From Sarcocystis neurona (Eukaryota; Apicomplexa; Conoidasida; Eucoccidiorida; Sarcocystidae), in assembly GCA_000727475.1 (NCBI GenBank), contig KL647292.1:1887186-1951185 (forward strand): a DNA stretch of 64,000 nucleotides. Direction: 5' to 3'. The notes beneath the pieces are model-generated. The model made no database searches. It worked only from the letters and a program-made list of their open reading frames with translations, and was not told the origin of the DNA. The position numbers and the translations under genes are program-made. Positions 1 to 12,200 of this stretch are shown in pieces. The first letter of the stretch is position 1; each line of letters opens with the position of its first letter.

Positions 1-1313
1 ATGTATATCTCCGTGCACCTGTATGTGTATGTGGAGATGTGCACGGGTATATGTATATGCCATCGTCACCTGAGAGAGAGATGCAGAGGGTGGAATACCT
101 TGTACATGAGAGTGACCAGTAGGCAAAGTGTCTGTCTCTCTCTCTGTGTGTATATATAATGTGTGTGCCAGGGGACGCAGGATTAGCGTGTGTATGGATG
201 AGTAGACTTGTATGCAGGACACGCCTTCATTTGGACGAAGAAATGTTGTAAAACGACTGCTTTTGTGAAGAACAACGCTTGTCGAAGTACATATTTTTCC
301 CAGGTGTGGAAGTAGACACATGGCTTCTACGAGATCGAGCATTCGTCTCGCGCAGTTCCCACGTATTATTTTTTTTTTGCTTGCCTGCCCAAGATTGTCG
401 CCTTTACCGGACGTCGATGTATATATGCGTATGAATGTAAACGTGCTTGTGTGTATATGTACAGATGTTTCCTACAGAGCATCTTCTCTCTTGAAGCATG
501 CCGTATATACGTACACGTCCATATACGTGTACGCGTGCCTGTACGTACACATATTGATATACATATCTAGGTGTATCTATTAGTAGCGTCTCTCTGTTCT
601 CCGGGCGTCCGCCTCGAGATGCAGCGTGTGTCTGCGTACAACTCTGCATCAGAGGGAGCTGATTAATCATTTATATCTAGTCAGCGCCGTCTGCCCTGTG
701 CGAACACACTTGCAAATCTTCTCCGCGAAGGCAAAAAGTGCCGGGCTTTTTCTTTCAAGCGCACCTCCTGGCCAATTGACACTCGACGAGTGTGTGGGTC
801 TCCCCGCAGCTGAACACGAGACGCTTGTTGCTGTGTTGTTTGTCGTGTCTCGGCCCCGTAGTCGTCGGCGCTGTCTCGTCTCCGTAGGGGCCGGAAGTGT
901 CTTTCGTCTCCGTCTCTTACTGAAACAGCTTCGGCGCGCGCTGCGTCGCCGCGGCGCGTAGTCGTTCTGCTGCAGCTTGTGTTGACGTCGCTATTTGTGG
1001 TGTCGCTTGGTGAGCTGCCGGAGTTTTTCATTCGTCGCCGAGCGAAAGTGTTTGTCGTCGAGATGGAGAGCCACAACGGGAGTTTCTTGTTTCCGTGAAG
1101 CGCAGGCGGGTTGTCTCCCCGGGCTTGAAGATGCGGCCTTCACATCCACCTCCTGACGTCCGCATCTTCTCAGCGGTTACCGTAGGAAGCAGACGTGATC
1201 CACATATTTCTCGAAGTGAACAGTTACGCTTTGTCGGTGCACGTGTCTGCCGCGGGTTCACAACGTGTTCTATTAATAGAGGCAAAAGTGTTTCCTCTGC
1301 TCTTGTATCGCAG

Positions 1314-4300
1314 CACGCAGCGAAGGTGGCTGCTCGCAGCTGGCGTGCTGTTGTCGATCGCGTGGATGTCGCCGTGCAGCAGCTCGACACAGAGGCACAG
1401 GAACTGGCTCGCAGGAAAGAGGAAAGGTCGGTACAACACTAGTCAAAGAGGAGGACGTACGTGCTTCCTCCTGTGACAGTCCACGCATTTTATCACAAAA
1501 AATGGTTATGTACACGTATCCCTCAACACAAGTGAACATACGTATATACAAATATACATACCTATGTGTACACATATGCGCGAATGTACGGGTCAATGTG
1601 TAGACGTGTGTGCGTGCTAGTATCTGCTAAAGAAGGCTTCCCTCACCGAGTTCTTATATGTACATCTCGCTGCGCCGGGGCTGCTGTCTGCCGCACACAC
1701 ACACCCGCATGTAATTTTTGGTTGGTTTAGTTGTCTTGCGGACTGCTCCGGTGCGAGCACGCCTTTCGGGCTGCGCTTGCGGACAAGGAGGTGGAAGCTC
1801 GTTGACATGTGTTTGTATACCGAAACCCATGCTTGTTTTGTTCGACAGAGAGGAGAAACTGCGAGCGAAAATTCTGGCGGCGAAGCAAGGGCAAGTCAGG
1901 CTAAAGATCGGACGGGTAAGCGCCCCCCCGAGGCATGAACATGTCCAGAAATGCATGCTCACACACGTGCTTTAGCATTTGTTTCTATCCGTCTCCCCAC
2001 TTCGCACGAACAAACTCGTCTGCCGCCGTTGTCCTTTGTCGAAGCAAGGTAGTAGCGATTTCTCAAAGGAGCCTACGCTGAAGCGTCGCACGCCCTTTTT
2101 TCAACACAGCTGCTGCCTCTCCACCTGCTCCTCCTCCTTGTGTTGCTTCTGCTGCTGCGAATCTCTCTCTCGTCGTCGTGTTTGGTGCTGCTGCCGGCTC
2201 CGCCTTTCCACCATCTGCAGCTGCCTCTGCTGCAGCTGCTGCTGCGCGTCCTGCTGCTGCGTCTGCTGCTGCCACTTGTGTTCCCACCGCTACTACACCT
2301 ACTGCAGCTTTTGCCGCTGCTGCTCTTGCGGCTCGTCTTGCTTGCTCGCCTTCCGCTGTTGCTGTGCTGCGCGTCCTGCGGTTAGCCGTCGTGCGCCAGC
2401 CCAAGGTGTACGGTGCGAGACGCACGACTTCCTGCAATTGTCTACTTACGCATGTGAACATCTACTCTACGAGCCGTCTACTCCTTGGATATTCTCTATG
2501 TATTATCAACCTATTCAATCGTACAGATGTAGGAGTTCACTTGTATGATTTGGAAAGAGAACTCACTTGACGAGGTGTGTAGATGTTTGTTCTACGCATT
2601 AACGGAGATGTGAGTAAGAGGGCGTTTACATACCTGCTGACTTAGCAGAAGTGATAGCACGAGCGAACGGTCGCCGTCTTTCTTGAAAGTGGCCCGTCCC
2701 GGCGGTTGGCTTGAAGTGAGCAGCAGCAGCAAACTGCAGAATAGCTTCTCCTCTTTCTTTTCCTTTCGCAGTCGATTCTCAACTCTAATCCGACAGTTTG
2801 CTCTCTCTCTCTCTCTGTGCGTACAGGTAAAGAGATATATATATATATATATATATACGTGTGCGTCAAAGACCTGCTGATATATCCGCACAAATCTATG
2901 TGCGTATGCGTAGATTAGGTAGACGCATCATGGCCAGGGTTTATCTTCGTATACTTGTATTTACACGAGGCAGAGACAGTCACGCATCCAAGCATATATG
3001 TGTATACAAGAAGCAGGGAAACGCTTTCATTGCCAAATGCATGTACGTGTGTATGTATGTGTGAATGTAACGTATGTATGTAAGGAGTGTATATATGTAT
3101 GTATGTATGTATGTATGCGTGTATGTATGTATGTATGTGTGTATGTGTGTATGTAGGTATAGGTGTGTATGTACGTATGTTTATGTACGTATGTTTGTAT
3201 GTATGTATATGTGTGCATGTAGGTATATTTATGTATGTAGGTATACGTATGTATGTAGGTACATGTTTGTGTGTATGTACGTTTATGTGTACATGTATAT
3301 GTATCTATGTATGTGTATGTATGTATATGTATGTATGTATATGTATGTATGTATGTATACGTATGTACGTATATGTATGTATGTATGTGTGTGTGTGCAC
3401 GTGTGTATATGTATGTATGTACATGTAGTGTATGTAGCGTATGTATTGTATGTATGTGCATATGTGTGTACGTGCATACGCATGTATATCTTTGTAAAAA
3501 CGAGGTAACATGTATGTACCACTTGCACAGATTGACGGCGGGCAGCGGGCAGAGCGTCCCCTCGTGTTACTGTTCGTGCACGTGCAGAACGGTGCCTCTT
3601 GAAAGAATTAGCCAGTGGCTTTTTTTTTGTGTCTTCCCGCCTGTCTATATGTGTGTACGAGGTACGTCCGTACAGACAAGTTAGTAGATCGGTATAGATA
3701 TATTGACACGTAAGTACATATAGATATATACGTGTATGCCTACGTGTAGACGTGAAAGAGTCTCCACAAAGAGGCCGCGTGTGCAGGTTCTTGGTAATCA
3801 ACGGCGGCGACACATATAATACCTGCGCATGTATATCCTTCACCGTCCACACGTGAACATATAAGCAGAAGCGTGTATGTATAGGAGTACACAGAAACGC
3901 AAATATTTCCATAAATATGTATTTATCTGCTCAGATCGTAACAAATTGTAAATATGTATAATACCGTCCCGGTGTGTGTATATATGGTGGTGGAAGTAAA
4001 GGGAGACGAAAAAAACACTGGCTACCATATATCCGTACAACGCATGCAGCATACACATATGCGTGCATGTTCGTGTTCTCTTGTGGCTCGACACTGTCGT
4101 CTGCGTCGGGCTGCTTCGGGTGTGTCTCGTCAGAAATGGGTTACTCACTAGTGGATATCAACAAACTCACGCAAAATTCCTCCGCTGCACCGTGGTTTCG
4201 GTCAAGGCAGACTTGTAGTAGTCCTTCACTTGCGCCGACGGTGTCACCTGATGCAGCTTCTCATTTGGTCACACACAATCAAACAGAGGTACCTATGTGT

Positions 4301-6293
4301 TTATGCGTGCACATGCATTTGCATCGGTCAGCAGGGATACGCTGCGGTTGTATAGAGTTATGACTGTTCACGCTCAAGAGTTGGACATGCTGCAAGAGAA
4401 GAACGCGTTCCAAAGTCGCCGCCACACGTGGAACAAACGGGGCGTAGTAGTTGAGACCTATGGGCTTGTCTGTGTAATTCGCTTCATAGCGGTGTGCACT
4501 TCTTACGTGCATCAGCGAAAGCCGTTGCGTGCTGCTGGCAGACTACAGGTGTGAAAGTGTGTGTGTGTGTGTGTAGATGTTACCTTGACTGCGTCTGTCT
4601 TCAAAGTCTGTGTTCACGCATACGGGTATACGTGGAGTTATGGACACGTGACGCGTAGGTGGCTCGAAGCAGCCGTGCAGACACATAGTTGGTGGGGGCT
4701 ACATATATGTCTGTGTGTAATTTCCGGTGATACGTGTGTACGGCGGCGGGAACACAGGGCGTCGCTGTGTCCGTACACTTGTTGTCGACAGGTCAGACCG
4801 TCTGCTGTTGGTGTATCTGTGTGGAGATGTGTGTCTGCTCGTGAGTCTGTACGCATGTCATATTTATGTTTGTGTGCTTGCCAGCTGTACTGCGGAGTCC
4901 CTATGTGTACGTACTTGTGCACGTGCCACGTGTCTCCGTAGGCGCACGCAGTCCATCAACCTTCCGCTGTTTTTGAAAAAAGTTCCGTATACGTTTACGC
5001 TGGCCGCTACATATATGCTGAACTCAGTCCACAGTGTTCGTCTGTTTGTGTGTGTGTGTGTGTGTGTGTGTCTCCTCGCTTATGTATCAATACACACACG
5101 TAGCACCATTCACGCAAGTGTCCCTCCGTGTGCGTGCGCAGTCGTGTACTACTACACCATGTCTTCGTAAGCCTGTGTCCGCAGGTGTGTGCACATGTAC
5201 ATGTACATATCTATTTGTTTATTGTACACACGTATTGTAGATGACGGTAACCGCAGTTGCGTATCTGTGCATATGCGTGTACGCGTATGGTTATAGCTTC
5301 GCTTCTATGTCCGTGTGTGTGCGGAATATGAGTCTACGTTCGCGTCACGTACCTATTGTAGACCTGAGTTGTTTGGCTGTTCAGAATCGACTTGTGGAGG
5401 CGCCTACGGCGGTACAGCTTCCGGAAGACGTCACGGGGAGTCTGCGAAATGCAAAAGTAAGGCTCCTCCTGCATACGTAGACCGTCTCCTAAGTGTCTAC
5501 GAGCAGGTTTCCTGACGATTGTGTGATGTGTTTGGTAGCCCGTTTTGGTATCTACCTTCTGTTACTCGTAAATGATCATCTCTGCACTAAGCAGGAGTGT
5601 TGTTCTTAGGTGCGCTGAAGTGTTGACTGGCGGGATGAGTTCGCTGGTGCGTTTGGAGTGACTGGTGCGTCATGGTGTAAGCACAAACGGCGATAACGAC
5701 AGAGAGGCAGCGGTCCACACTCGCGACCGTGCGCGCTAGTCTGCTTCAAAACAACAGCAGCATCAGCGTCACCGATAAAGGCGGGTCGACGGATGAGAGA
5801 GGCAACAGGCGGACTGGCGTTTGTGTTCCGTGCGTGATTTGTTTGTTCCCTGTAGCACCCCAGTCCGTGTGCAAGTTTGGTCGTGGGGAAAAGGCAGCTG
5901 CAGGGCGCAGCTGCTAGCGAGTGTGTGCCGTCGGAGTGTAGGATGTTCAGTCGAAGATGACTTCTGCTCGACCTGGGCCGTCGGCGCATCGGTTTATAAC
6001 GTGAAGCACACACACACACACATGTACCGGCACTGCTTGAAAAATGTTGCCGTATGGAGCATTGCTGGATATCAGACATTTTGTTTTTTTGTTGACGGGC
6101 GGTTATTTTTCTTTGCCTGCAGCCAGCGGTGGGAGCATCGGGCGCCTTGTGTGAACATGTGGCGTCACTACGGAGACGCGGCTTGCTCGAGCTGCCGTTC
6201 ACCGGTGGTGCCACGGGCGCGGCTCTGCGCCACGCACAGAGGCAACGATCTCGTCGTCTCGCCAGCAGAAAACCGCGAAAGCGGAAGGACTAA
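1314..6293 (+). CDS. NOP53: NOP53-like 60S ribosome biogenesis protein, C-terminal part (5' end not located)
   Basis: Four exons join in phase: 1314-1426, 1849-1915, 5385-5456 and 6123-6293 (stop TAA 6291-6293). The first two give a charged coiled-coil stretch (AVQQLDTEAQELARRKEE, then REEKLRAKILAAKQGQVRLK). The third carries the hallmark VQLPEDVTGSLRNAK, corresponding to the 'ELSGSLRTLK' element of the NOP53 (GLTSCR2) C-terminus. The fourth gives SLRRRGLLELP, matching the family's 'RFKSLQKRGLIEP', and ends in a basic tail RKPRKRKD. Phase check: exon 1 ends in two bases of a codon completed by the first base of exon 2; the other joins are phase 0. Known family role: a nucleolar factor of late pre-60S particles that recruits the exosome cofactor Mtr4. 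The N-terminal exons (including the Mtr4-binding motif) were not identified; they may lie in 1-1313 or left of the window. The frame is open upstream of 1314 to about 1095, so the first acceptor is a choice (pyrimidine-rich, ends CAG 1311-1313). Intron 2 is about 3.5 kb. Confidence 0.83.
2110..2390 (+). repeat. CTG-rich tract inside NOP53 intron
   Basis: Imperfect CTG/TGC/GCT trinucleotide tract within the large NOP53 intron (1916-5384), with CTG on the sense strand. All three forward frames and the reverse frames stay open here only because of composition (Leu, Cys or Ala runs), so I do not call a gene. Confidence 0.8.
2834..2857. repeat. (AT)n microsatellite
   Basis: About 12 AT units in the NOP53 intron. 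Confidence 0.95.
3036..3500. repeat. (GTAT)n tetranucleotide array
   Basis: About 450 bp dominated by GTAT/TGTA units with interspersed GTGT and TACG variants, in the NOP53 intron. It gives spurious Met-Tyr-Val-Cys frames on the forward strand and Tyr-Ile-His-Thr frames on the reverse. It is the largest simple-repeat array of the window. Confidence 0.95.
5046..5071. repeat. (GT)n microsatellite
   Basis: About 13 GT units near the 3' end of the NOP53 intron. A shorter GT run lies at 4557-4574. Confidence 0.9.
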
Positions 6294-9231
6294 AACGTTA
6301 CTGAATTGGCGCAGCGCAAAATAGAGGAAGAACCTTACAGCGGAAAGCTGTGAACAGATTGACAACACCGGGACCGCTGCATGCAGCTTCTCTGCAAGGT
6401 TGTACATCGGACTGCCTTTTGTACCGCGTCGCACGAGGCGGGCCTCAATTTTGTACCGGCGTCGCGATTGTGTCTTATGTAGTCCGTCCATCCCCACGTT
6501 ATGTAGATTCAAAATGTGTGGAAAGGGGGCGGTGGGTAATTGTCAATGGCGGGCGTTGTATGCATGTGTAAGCTGTGTACGTATACACACGAATTCGCGT
6601 GTATGCGTGTGACGACCTGATGGTGATATGTGTATGTCTTCTGCAAACAGTCTTCCTTCCGAAGTATCTTCCCCTTCTAGTGCAAACAGTCGGATCCGGG
6701 GCAGATCCCAGTGCAAAGCCGTTCCTAAGTAGCGTGCCATTGTACAGGTGCCTGTCGCACACAAAATGAACAGAGTATTGCACATTTGTTTCTTTCAAAT
6801 CCGCACCTTTCAAACGGGTAAATTGCCTCTTTTGGTAGGTGGGGACATGCGGAGTGTGCATTTTGACAAGTAGTGCACCTCCCAGAAGCCGCACGTTAAG
6901 AGTTTTCACACAGAGAAGAGGCACATAGTGTCAACCAGCTTGCAGAGCAGCGCCAAAGGGACAACGGACAGAACCGTGGCGCTTGCAGACAGACAGGACC
7001 CATTCCGCGCAGAAGTGCTGCGATGAACACAGTGTGTGCGGATGTGCGCAAATGCCACTCTTCTAAAGCAACAACACGTGATCGGCACCCACCGGCGTGT
7101 TCGTCTGCCGGCAAAAATAAAGCACACAGCTCATTTGGTGACTACAAAAACTACAGTACCTGCGAGTTACGCGTACATTGCAACTATAAAAAGTGTGTTT
7201 TTGGTCCTGAAACAACGGCTCGAGCGAACGCCGCCGTCGCACCCCACACCAAACGGTCGGTTCAAATGCATTGGTTGCTTTGGCTGTAAGACGACACTAT
7301 CTCTTTCTGCGATCTACCGAGGCCCGCGAGCCTCGCTGTTCAGGTGTGCGTACGCACACATACAGGACACAGTGGGGTTTGCGCACAGGATCGATAACAC
7401 ACGGTAAAGCAGAGAGAGTGAAAAACCTGCTTTCTAAGATACACTACGACATGCAAGAGAACCCCCCGTCAGACACTGTTGGAATACTATTTTCGAGCAG
7501 GCTAGTCCGTTTTCCTACCGTTTGCTCGTCCACCATCGCACCGTCGCAAAAACTGACTCATACGTGTTGCTACCATGTACAGAGGTCAGACAGGTTTCAC
7601 TGTCGCCTCAGCCTACATTGTTGCCATCTAAAAACAAAAACACGTGCCTTTGTATGTTCCTGTAACTGTAATCACTTCCACACCTCAACGCGCCAAGGGC
7701 AGTCGCGCACTTTAAAGCTGCACGTGTACAGGATCCACGCCACCCATTGCTGGTACGGCAGAGAAAAATTGTCACAGCTGTCTATCAAAATCACCAACTG
7801 GAGTGCCACAACTGCACGTGTACAGAGCTCACCGGACGTTCTACGCTACGGCAATAGTGCTAGTCAGCTTAAACCAGACACTCCCCCGGGGACGCATACG
7901 ACAGTTCAAAAGCCGGATTTTCTGAAATGCTACTTCAAATCCACTGTCAAAAACAGGCCCTCTACAACCGCAGACTATGTATGCAGACGTCTGTACGTCC
8001 ACACCTGGCCACGTAGATGTCCACCTCGATGCTGCCCATGCCTGTGCACATACGTAAATATACAGGCACAGGCCCATTCAAATAATAAATACATATATAG
8101 ACATATGTGTGTATACAGGTTCGCACGCTCGTGTTCACGACCGGCAACGAGAAGTGTACTTCATTTCAGGCTGGAACCAACAGTCCTTCAAGCACACTGA
8201 GGCATGGAGCATCTACGAATAAGGAGTAATCTCCCTGCAGTACATGTGTTCATACATATGGACACACATGTACATAAAATATTCACATATATATATGCAT
8301 CAACAGAAAAGGATAACCGCCGACGCACAGTGAGGCGTTGTGCTCGCCATTCCCCAGCGTTGGCCTCTCATCCGCCTGTTTCCGTGTCCGCACGTGAAAA
8401 TACATCAACACTACAGTGCAGGTGCGTATGTGGGGTGAATTATGTGTAGCATTTTGCCACCGCTTCTACGTGCTTGACGCCATTACATTCCCTCGCACGA
8501 AGCAGGGTCACCACATGTTTTCTGTAGACCGACCAGTTGAACAACATTGCATATTGGTGGCCGTTTTACCTTGCACACCAGTCTCCTCTACAACGTAGGA
8601 CCTGTAGTTCGGAGCGGTACCTGCCGATAAACTGCTCGGATTCGCGTGACGCGTAACCTGCCGAGTTCGTGCGGGCGTCACGTTGTCTACAGTTCCCCGT
8701 CTTCTGTTCTTTCCCTCTTCTGTCTTCATTGAATACTCCACCTCCAAGCAGCACCTGCTTCTGTAATCCCAGTGCACAACCACACCACCTGAAACGCGCA
8801 TCTCTCCTGGGGCCAGAACAGCAAAAACTTGTGTGACTTTTGCTTCCATCATCCTCGTGTATCACAATTTCGCGCGCGTTGCTTATTATCGTGTTGCTGC
8901 TGAAATAGCTGCTAAGGACTGGACGGTTCTGTTCTGCCGGCGTGGCGACGTTGGTGCCACTCCTAGTGTTATGCGTGAGCCCCTGGCTTCAGTTAACACT
9001 CACCGAGGTCACAAAGATACGCAGCCCAGACGGCATCACTCAACAAAGTGGTACTGCTCGAATATGCAGCTGCCGCTTGCATCATACATCGCGTACCCCG
9101 CATTACACGCTGTTTGAAAGAGCAGCGTTGCGCGCTGGGTGCGAACACGCACAGGTAGATGCACCATACATATATATATATATATATATATATGCAAGTA
9201 CGGAAGTGCAGCTCCGTCTCCCCCCCCCCAG
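6294..9231. other. Gap between NOP53 and the La-motif gene; contains one long open frame
   Basis: The two flanking genes converge here, so their 3' untranslated regions should lie in this interval. No recognised gene. A forward frame is stop-free for 309 codons (7271-8200), but it begins with TTG. Its first ATG comes about 60 codons in, and the product is rich in Cys, His, Thr and Arg with no motif I recognise. Neighbouring forward frames at about 7440-7850 also look protein-like in parts, so the coding frame, if any, is not settled. An (AT)n run sits at 9170-9192. Confidence 0.5.
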
Positions 9232-12200
9232 CTACTGCTGCCTAGTTACTTTTGTAACTGTACGTTCTTGAAGCGTTGCGACATTTCTGACGAGCCAGTG
9301 TGTTCCCCCTTGTGTCTCAAGTCCCACATGTTGCAGGCCCCCTCCAGAGCTGATACACCATGCGACAAATTCTCGGTCTCTGCTTAGCCCCTGCATGCGT
9401 GGAAAGGCCATAACATCGTCCAGGTTGACCGCTAGTTTTTCCTCTCCCACTGCCTCCTTCTCCGCGGCCCGCTTCTCGTCCCCGCCACTGGAGCCTGCTT
9501 TGGGAACAGTCAAACCCCCAACATCCACGTTGCTGCCGTCTCCTCCGATCGTTAAAGTAGTCGTTCGAGTGTGCTCTTGAGCATTGACACCAGCGCCTTC
9601 ACCAGCACAGCAGAAGGTGTCACTGCAGTCGCTACCGTCGCGGTAGCTGGTGGCACTGCCTCTGGTGCAGCGACTGCTGCTCAAAGGAACTGCACGCGAC
9701 CGCAGATATACGTCCCTCTGCCAGTTTCCGGGGGAAAAGTAGTAATCTACCTGCCGACGCAGCGCTCGACGAATGTGCTGCAGCTGTTCACCCACTACAC
9801 GAAGCGCACACGCCTTCACACAGTCGAAACCTTTCCAGTTTTCTGTCGGAATGATGCGCTCAATCCGGCCATTGCTGCTGCTTTGTATGATGTTGATCTT
9901 CCCTGTACTCTCTTCCGCGGAACTGGCACTTGCCTCCGCGGAACCCTCACGACCCCGCTGCTGCTGCTCATTCTCCTTCCCAAACTCGCACTGGTGCACA
10001 GTGTTTGTTCCAGCTCCATTCGACTGATCAGACGACGCTGAGAGCGCTCTACTGCTACGTCTGTCACTGCCGCAAGAAGCGCTAGTCGAGTCGCTGTGTT
10101 GTTTATTCTTGACGTTTCTGCGGTTGTGACGGACCGATTCTAATCTCTTGCTGCATTCCTGAACCAACTCCCGCGGAAGAGGCAGGTGAAAAGCTGCCGT
10201 GGGGGCAGCTGGATGCGAAGCCACGAGCGCCTCTTCGTCTTCGTTTAGGAAAATTTCGAGTCTTTCACTAATGAGTGCCTCCCACTGTTCCTTCTCGAGG
10301 TCTGCAGCGCTAACTCCGGCAGAACTTCCGCCAGACCCACCCGCCTCCGTCCTTCGTTGCTCAGTAGTTCTCCTGGCAGCAGAAGGCAAATCAAGAATCG
10401 GATCTTCTGCTTTGGAGCAACCGCGTCCTTCTGCTGCAGCTCCAGTGAGCTGTGATTCACTTCCTGCCGCACAGGCGACAGTACGTGCTTCAGATTCTTT
10501 CTCTCGAGCAGCCGACGAAGGAAGACCACCAAGAGTCGTAGCACCACCAAGAGTGTCCCCCTCAGACGCCTCAGCCGTCTTACGCTGACGTAAGGAGTCG
10601 CAAGCCGCGTCTGCGTCATCACTTCGCAGCCCGTTCGTCACGACGGTCCCGACGCTTGAACCATCCGTCTTCTCTGTGGAAGGAAGTGTCACGCTGCTGT
10701 CGCCGTGCGACGTGCTGCTGCTGCTGCTTGACACCGGTAAACTTGGTTGCAAGCAAACTCTACTGCTGCCACCGGTCGTTCCCTTTGTGCTTGTGTGGCT
10801 TGCTGTTGGCTCGATAACTGCTGCTGCTCCATCTCCTTCGGCTGCGCAGTCTGCATTCAGCGACTGCTTTCGCAGAGACAGCAATCGTCGCGGAAGATAG
10901 CGCAAAGGGGCTGAAGACCGCTGTGGCATTTCTGCGGATGGGGATCCACTTGCTGCCAGTCCTGCTGCTTTCGCTGCCACGTTTGCAGCAGCGACAGTCC
11001 TCGGATTATCTGTAGGCGATTCTCTTGCATGTCCCGCTTTATCGCCTCCGTTGGTCGGTGCGATCGCCACTGCAGGCAGGGATGCTGATGCTAAACCTGG
11101 TGTCGAACCTGTTGCTGGTATGGCGGTTGTGTCCGGTGAACGTGTCGCCTCTGCAGCGTTCACTTTTTCTGATGCCGTAGCTGTGCAGATATACGCAAGT
11201 TCAGACCAGTCACACCACCTCCCCGCTCCTCCTTTTGGGGTCGCCGCGACCTTTCGGAAAGGCACGTGCATTGTACACTCGCCCTCCGACGCTTGGTCCC
11301 CCCCGTTGACGCGGCTGCCGCTGTCGTTGCTGTTGCGGTTGCTGCTGCTGTCCCTGACGCTATTGCCGCGCCCGTCTGCAGGCCCCCGTTGACGGAGCTC
11401 CCACAGCTTGATTCTCCCAGCCGGCACGTCCGTCGCTTCCACGAAGACAGTCTTCCACGCGTCGAGCGTAGGCATGCTCTTTACCAGGTGAAGAAGACGC
11501 ACGCGCAGCCACTCGCCTGCCTGCACAGCGGCAAGGCGACGGTCTTCCAACGTTTTGAAAGCCAGCAATTGCCAGGAAGCCCCTCGTCTTTGCTCTTGCT
11601 CGTCCTGCATTTGGTGCGGTTGCCGTTGTTTCTCCTGTTGCTGCTGCTGCCGCTGCCGCTCCCCTTGCTGCTGCCGCTGCCGCTCCCCTTGCTGCTGCCG
11701 CTGCCGCTCCACTTGCGGCTGCTGCTGCGGTTCTTCTTGGTGCTGCTGTCGCGGATACCACTTGTCGTTCACGTGTACACCTTGCTCGCGGACACAGGGA
11801 GCCTTACCTACTCCATCAGCACCTCCAAACATTGGGGAACAATCTGGTGTTGCTCGCAGTTGACTGCAACTGCTAATGTTTCCCACCCTACGCGCTGCTC
11901 TTTCGGAATGCGGCGGATGCAGAGACGCAAACCCTACCGCTGCTGCAGACTCATCAGCCTTCCGCGCCCGACTGATATCAGTTTTTCGCTCCTCTTGCTG
12001 CATGTAAGTTGTCGCTGATGACCGACTTACCGATGCAGCTGCTGCTCTTGCGACTGCTGCGGGCATGCGCCCGCAGAATCTCCTGACGCCATTCAGAGCT
12101 CCTCTTGCGTTAATTGCATCTTCGCCGCTGCTACTGCTGCTCTCCTCAGTGCTACTTGCATCGCTGCTGCTGTCGTCACTGTGGGTGCTCGCAGGGCGAC

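Noticed and set aside
3027..3912. Overlapping Tyr/Val/Cys and Thr/Ile/His/Tyr frames on both strands
   Set aside because: Translations of the GTAT tetranucleotide array; no non-repeat content.
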